From positions 14,713,580-14,777,579 of the forward strand of contig NC_091104.1 in the NCBI RefSeq assembly GCF_024713975.1: DNA of 64,000 nucleotides, given 5' to 3'. Both the position numbers and the translations under genes were made by a program. A model generated the notes under the pieces. The model ran no database searches and was not told where the DNA came from. It was given only the letters and a program-made list of their open reading frames with translations. Positions 61,428 through 64,000 of the stretch are shown one piece after another. Within the stretch, counting starts at the first letter, position 1. Each line of letters starts with the position of its first letter. This DNA comes from Paralichthys olivaceus. Its lineage: Eukaryota > Chordata > Actinopteri > Pleuronectiformes > Paralichthyidae.

Positions 61428-61562
61428 AGGCGGGCGGGAGTGGCGAGGAGAGGAGCGGGTGAGGAAAAGAGAAAGGCGGGTGACACAGAGACGAGACAGA
61501 TTGGGGAGAAGGGGGGAGAAGCGAGGCGAGACAGACGGACGGAGGGGAGGGAGGAACTGGCA
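61428..61562 (+). repeat. Purine-rich GGAGA tract
   Basis: About 135 bp rich in GGGAGA and GAGGAG on the + strand with a few pyrimidines. Confidence 0.65.
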
Positions 61563-62729
61563 AAGCTCTCACTGACAGCAATGGGGCCTCTTGACAATCC
61601 AGGAATATTGTCTGAAATCAATCTGTCATCATGGAGCTGTTGAGCTTGTCATTACAATGTGGTACTCGCCCTTTCACAGTGACAATTTGTTCAGTGCTTT
61701 CCCAGTTCACCTTACTACTCGGCTGTACAAAGGTCACTGCCCTCTATCCATGTCTGTCTCCCAGTCTGATGGTCTCTTTCTTTGTTAATGAACTGTCCAC
61801 ACAGAGCCACACAGTCCTTTATCAAGGTGAGCTGCACAAAAACTGATGGCTGACGACCGGCAGAGATGTCATGCAGCGTGGATTTCTGTTACATTACTGA
61901 ATCTTCATATCTCTTATCATCAAATTCACAGGAAATGTAAAAAATACCATAAAAAAAACAAGACAAAGAGTGTACAGTCACACGAGTGGCTCTGTTATGC
62001 TGGACCAACACATAAGTGCTGCATTAACATTTGACATGGGCATGCCAATGCTTATTGCTGGTGCAATCCTCATAACGACAACAATCACTATTTCATGGTT
62101 GGGACACACAACGTATCCGGCTTTTGTGTACAGTGGAAATAAAATCCACAACCAGATTAACACAGACCAGGTTCACCAGCTGCCTGTATGTTCTCTTTTC
62201 ACATTAAGATGAACCAGTCTGCCCCGTCAGAGAGACAAGGAAGATGCAGTGGACTGAACGCTACAGTTACTCACTATCACCTGTTGAGGTATAAAGTAGT
62301 TTTACAAGACAGGACAGGTCAGGGCTAGCTGCCATCAGTAGCTATCTCTGCAATACATCATTGAAATAAGGTCAAAACTCCTGTTGATATTCCCCCCAAA
62401 AAATGTTTAAGAAAATATTTCCAAATCAATGAAAACATTCACAGTAAGCCATCCAATTGTTGGAGGGATACAGTATTTTAATAAAAGAAATATCACCCTG
62501 TGTTTGGTTGCACCAGAGCAAAAGTCAGATGCTCACAAGTCAGTAAGAATCACCTACTGGAGGATATGAATGTCTGTTAGTTAGTTAGACATTTTGCTGT
62601 TCGTTAAAAAATGCAAGCCTGCTTTCGGAAAAGTGGTAGAATCAACAAAATAGAACCAATTTTGGTGAAAAACAATCAATTAGATAGAAAACTACGAGCT
62701 GGTAGAGTATTAGTCACCTAAGACGTTCA

Positions 62730-62965
62730 ATTTAATCCTCATGGGATCGTAAATACCTGCAGCAAATTTCATGGCAATCCATCCAACAGTCGTCAAGATA
62801 TTTTACTGCAAACCACAAATGTCAACCTCATGGTGGCGCTACAGTCAAAAGTCACAGGATAATCAAATCCTCTGGAAACTGTGAATGTCCCTGTAACATT
62901 TTATGGAAACCCATCATATGCTTTTTGAGACATTTCCGTCTGGACCAAAGTGTTGAACTAACAAA
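62730..62965 (+). repeat. Dispersed teleost repeat (CATGGTGGCGCTA family)
   Basis: Blocks TTTCATGGCAATCCATCCAA, GTCAAGATATTTTA, CCTCATGGTGGCGCTACAG, AAAAGTCACAGGATAATCAA and GTCTGGACCAAAGTG, in that order. I recognise this as a widespread percomorph repeat. Confidence 0.65.
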
Positions 62966-64000
62966 CCAGCCAACCTGATGAGCCAACACTATCATCTCTG
63001 GAGTCTATTCATTAATCTAAACATCGACAAAAAGCAGAGCCAGTTAAGCTATTTGTCAATGGAGAAACAGAATAAGTATTAATGTATGGAGAAGTGCCCC
63101 AATCTGCCAAGACTTAAACTCTAGGCTTGAGGCTGTTCCAAGGACTCACATCTCTGTGCATGAGGAAATCAAATCAGTTTCACTGCATGGTGCAGAATTC
63201 CAGTCTGGAATAGTAGTAGCCTGCTATAAAATATGACAAATTGTACTTTTTGCTCCTGAAAGGATTTTTCCTCTCGTGTCCCGTTCCAGTGTTCGAGTCA
63301 AAGCAGGGACACATTTTTCCATTCATAATAGAAGCAATGGGTCCCCTGAATGAAAAATGTGGGCCTCTTTGCCTCCTCACCTCTGCTTCCAGCCTCAAGA
63401 GTGCTGCTGTGGGCAACAGGAGCAAACAAATTCCATCATGACAGCCAATACGCTCGCAATGAAAACTCCTGATTTGACGTCCTGTGACAGGCCACTGCTC
63501 AAACCAGACTCTTTATAACATCGGTCAATGGGGACAATGCACCGAGAATTTCTGGGGTCGCTCGCAAGAGGAATGAAAAACAAAGTGGAAGTGAAAAAGC
63601 CACAAAGCCATGTGGGGTCTCATTCAAGCCCAACGGAGGTGAACTGAAAGGAGGTGGGGGTGAAACTGAAAGGAGTGTCCGGGGGGCGTGTGTGTCAAAA
63701 GCAGTGGAGGCCTCATTCAGAGCTCGTTATCCAGCCATTCCCTGGCTCAGTGTGTATGAGTGTGTGTATACTAATTTTTGTTACCTCTTTAGGACCTTTT
63801 TCAGCATAAACACTGACCGTGACAGGACCAGTGAACCTCATGGGAGCCAAAGCCATGTCTGAGGTCCTGGTTAAGGACAGTTTGGTTAAGGTTCAGGTTA
63901 CGCATGAAGTGGTCATGGTTAAGGTCAAGGCTAAGGTTTTGGTTAGGCTGTCCACAATGAATGGAAGTGTGAATGTGTGTGTGAGTGTGTGATGAGGTAG

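Larger units (their letters stand above)
52026..64000 (-). other. fgfrl1 5' intron or upstream region, no exon found
   Basis: Twelve kilobases with no convincing exon on either strand. It contains CA and GAT microsatellites, a reversed dispersed repeat, a long inverted repeat (58263-58402), two purine-rich tracts (59455-59590, 61428-61562) and a second repeat family (62730-62965). No minus-strand frame with a signal peptide and a phase-1 donor was recognised, so the first coding exon of fgfrl1 is probably further right. Confidence 0.5.

Noticed and set aside
1-64000. CRISPR arrays, operons, prophage or bacterial mobile elements
   Set aside because: The sequence is intron-containing vertebrate DNA; the tandem repeats seen are microsatellites and minisatellites without spacers.

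Overview
The window is vertebrate nuclear DNA, almost certainly from a teleost fish and probably a percomorph. Genes are split into many short exons with GT-AG introns. Every protein is a clear vertebrate orthologue. The introns carry dispersed repeats that I recognise as typical of teleost genomes: a TTAA-flanked MITE, LINE 3' tails ending in TCTA repeats, and conserved non-autonomous families. There is no prokaryotic, viral or organellar gene. I assigned genes by recognising exon translations against remembered orthologues and checking that splice phases and lengths join in frame; no search was run.

Layout, left to right: (1) 131-1759, + strand: the last three coding exons of a reticulon, best matching rtn1, with a 3'UTR to about 2.57 kb. 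(2) 4075-21807, - strand: a complete 35-exon tdrd9, the piRNA-pathway DExH helicase with a Tudor domain. One exon (14430-14511) has an apparent 1-nt frameshift. (3) 19058-20377, + strand: rd3l, nested antisense in the first intron of tdrd9. (4) 22646-32373, - strand: a complete 35-exon kif15, a mitotic kinesin-12 of about 1376 aa. (5) 35764-40404, + strand, with a non-coding first exon near 33.8-34.0 kb: a complete tacc3 of about 867 aa, divergent from kif15. (6) 42669-52025, - strand: fgfrl1, five exons covering three Ig domains, the membrane segment and the His-rich tail. Its signal-peptide exon is not found, so the 12 kb to the right end is read as its 5' intron or upstream region.

Functionally, tdrd9 is a germline transposon-silencing factor and rd3l belongs to the RD3 retinal guanylate-cyclase regulator family. 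kif15 and tacc3 are both spindle/K-fibre proteins. They sit head to head, and each has a cell-cycle type promoter element (CHR, CCAAT and E2F-like sites). fgfrl1 is a decoy-type FGF receptor lacking a kinase. tacc3 and fgfrl1 are also near each other in human 4p16.3, and tdrd9/rd3l have the same nested arrangement in human 14q32.

No undescribed gene system was found. The items most worth a second look are the tdrd9 frameshift, a 62-nt-armed inverted repeat at 58263-58402, the divergent kif15/tacc3 promoter region, a 15-bp minisatellite in the presumed tacc3 5'UTR exon, and a TCTA array that appears to have grown from a LINE tail in kif15.
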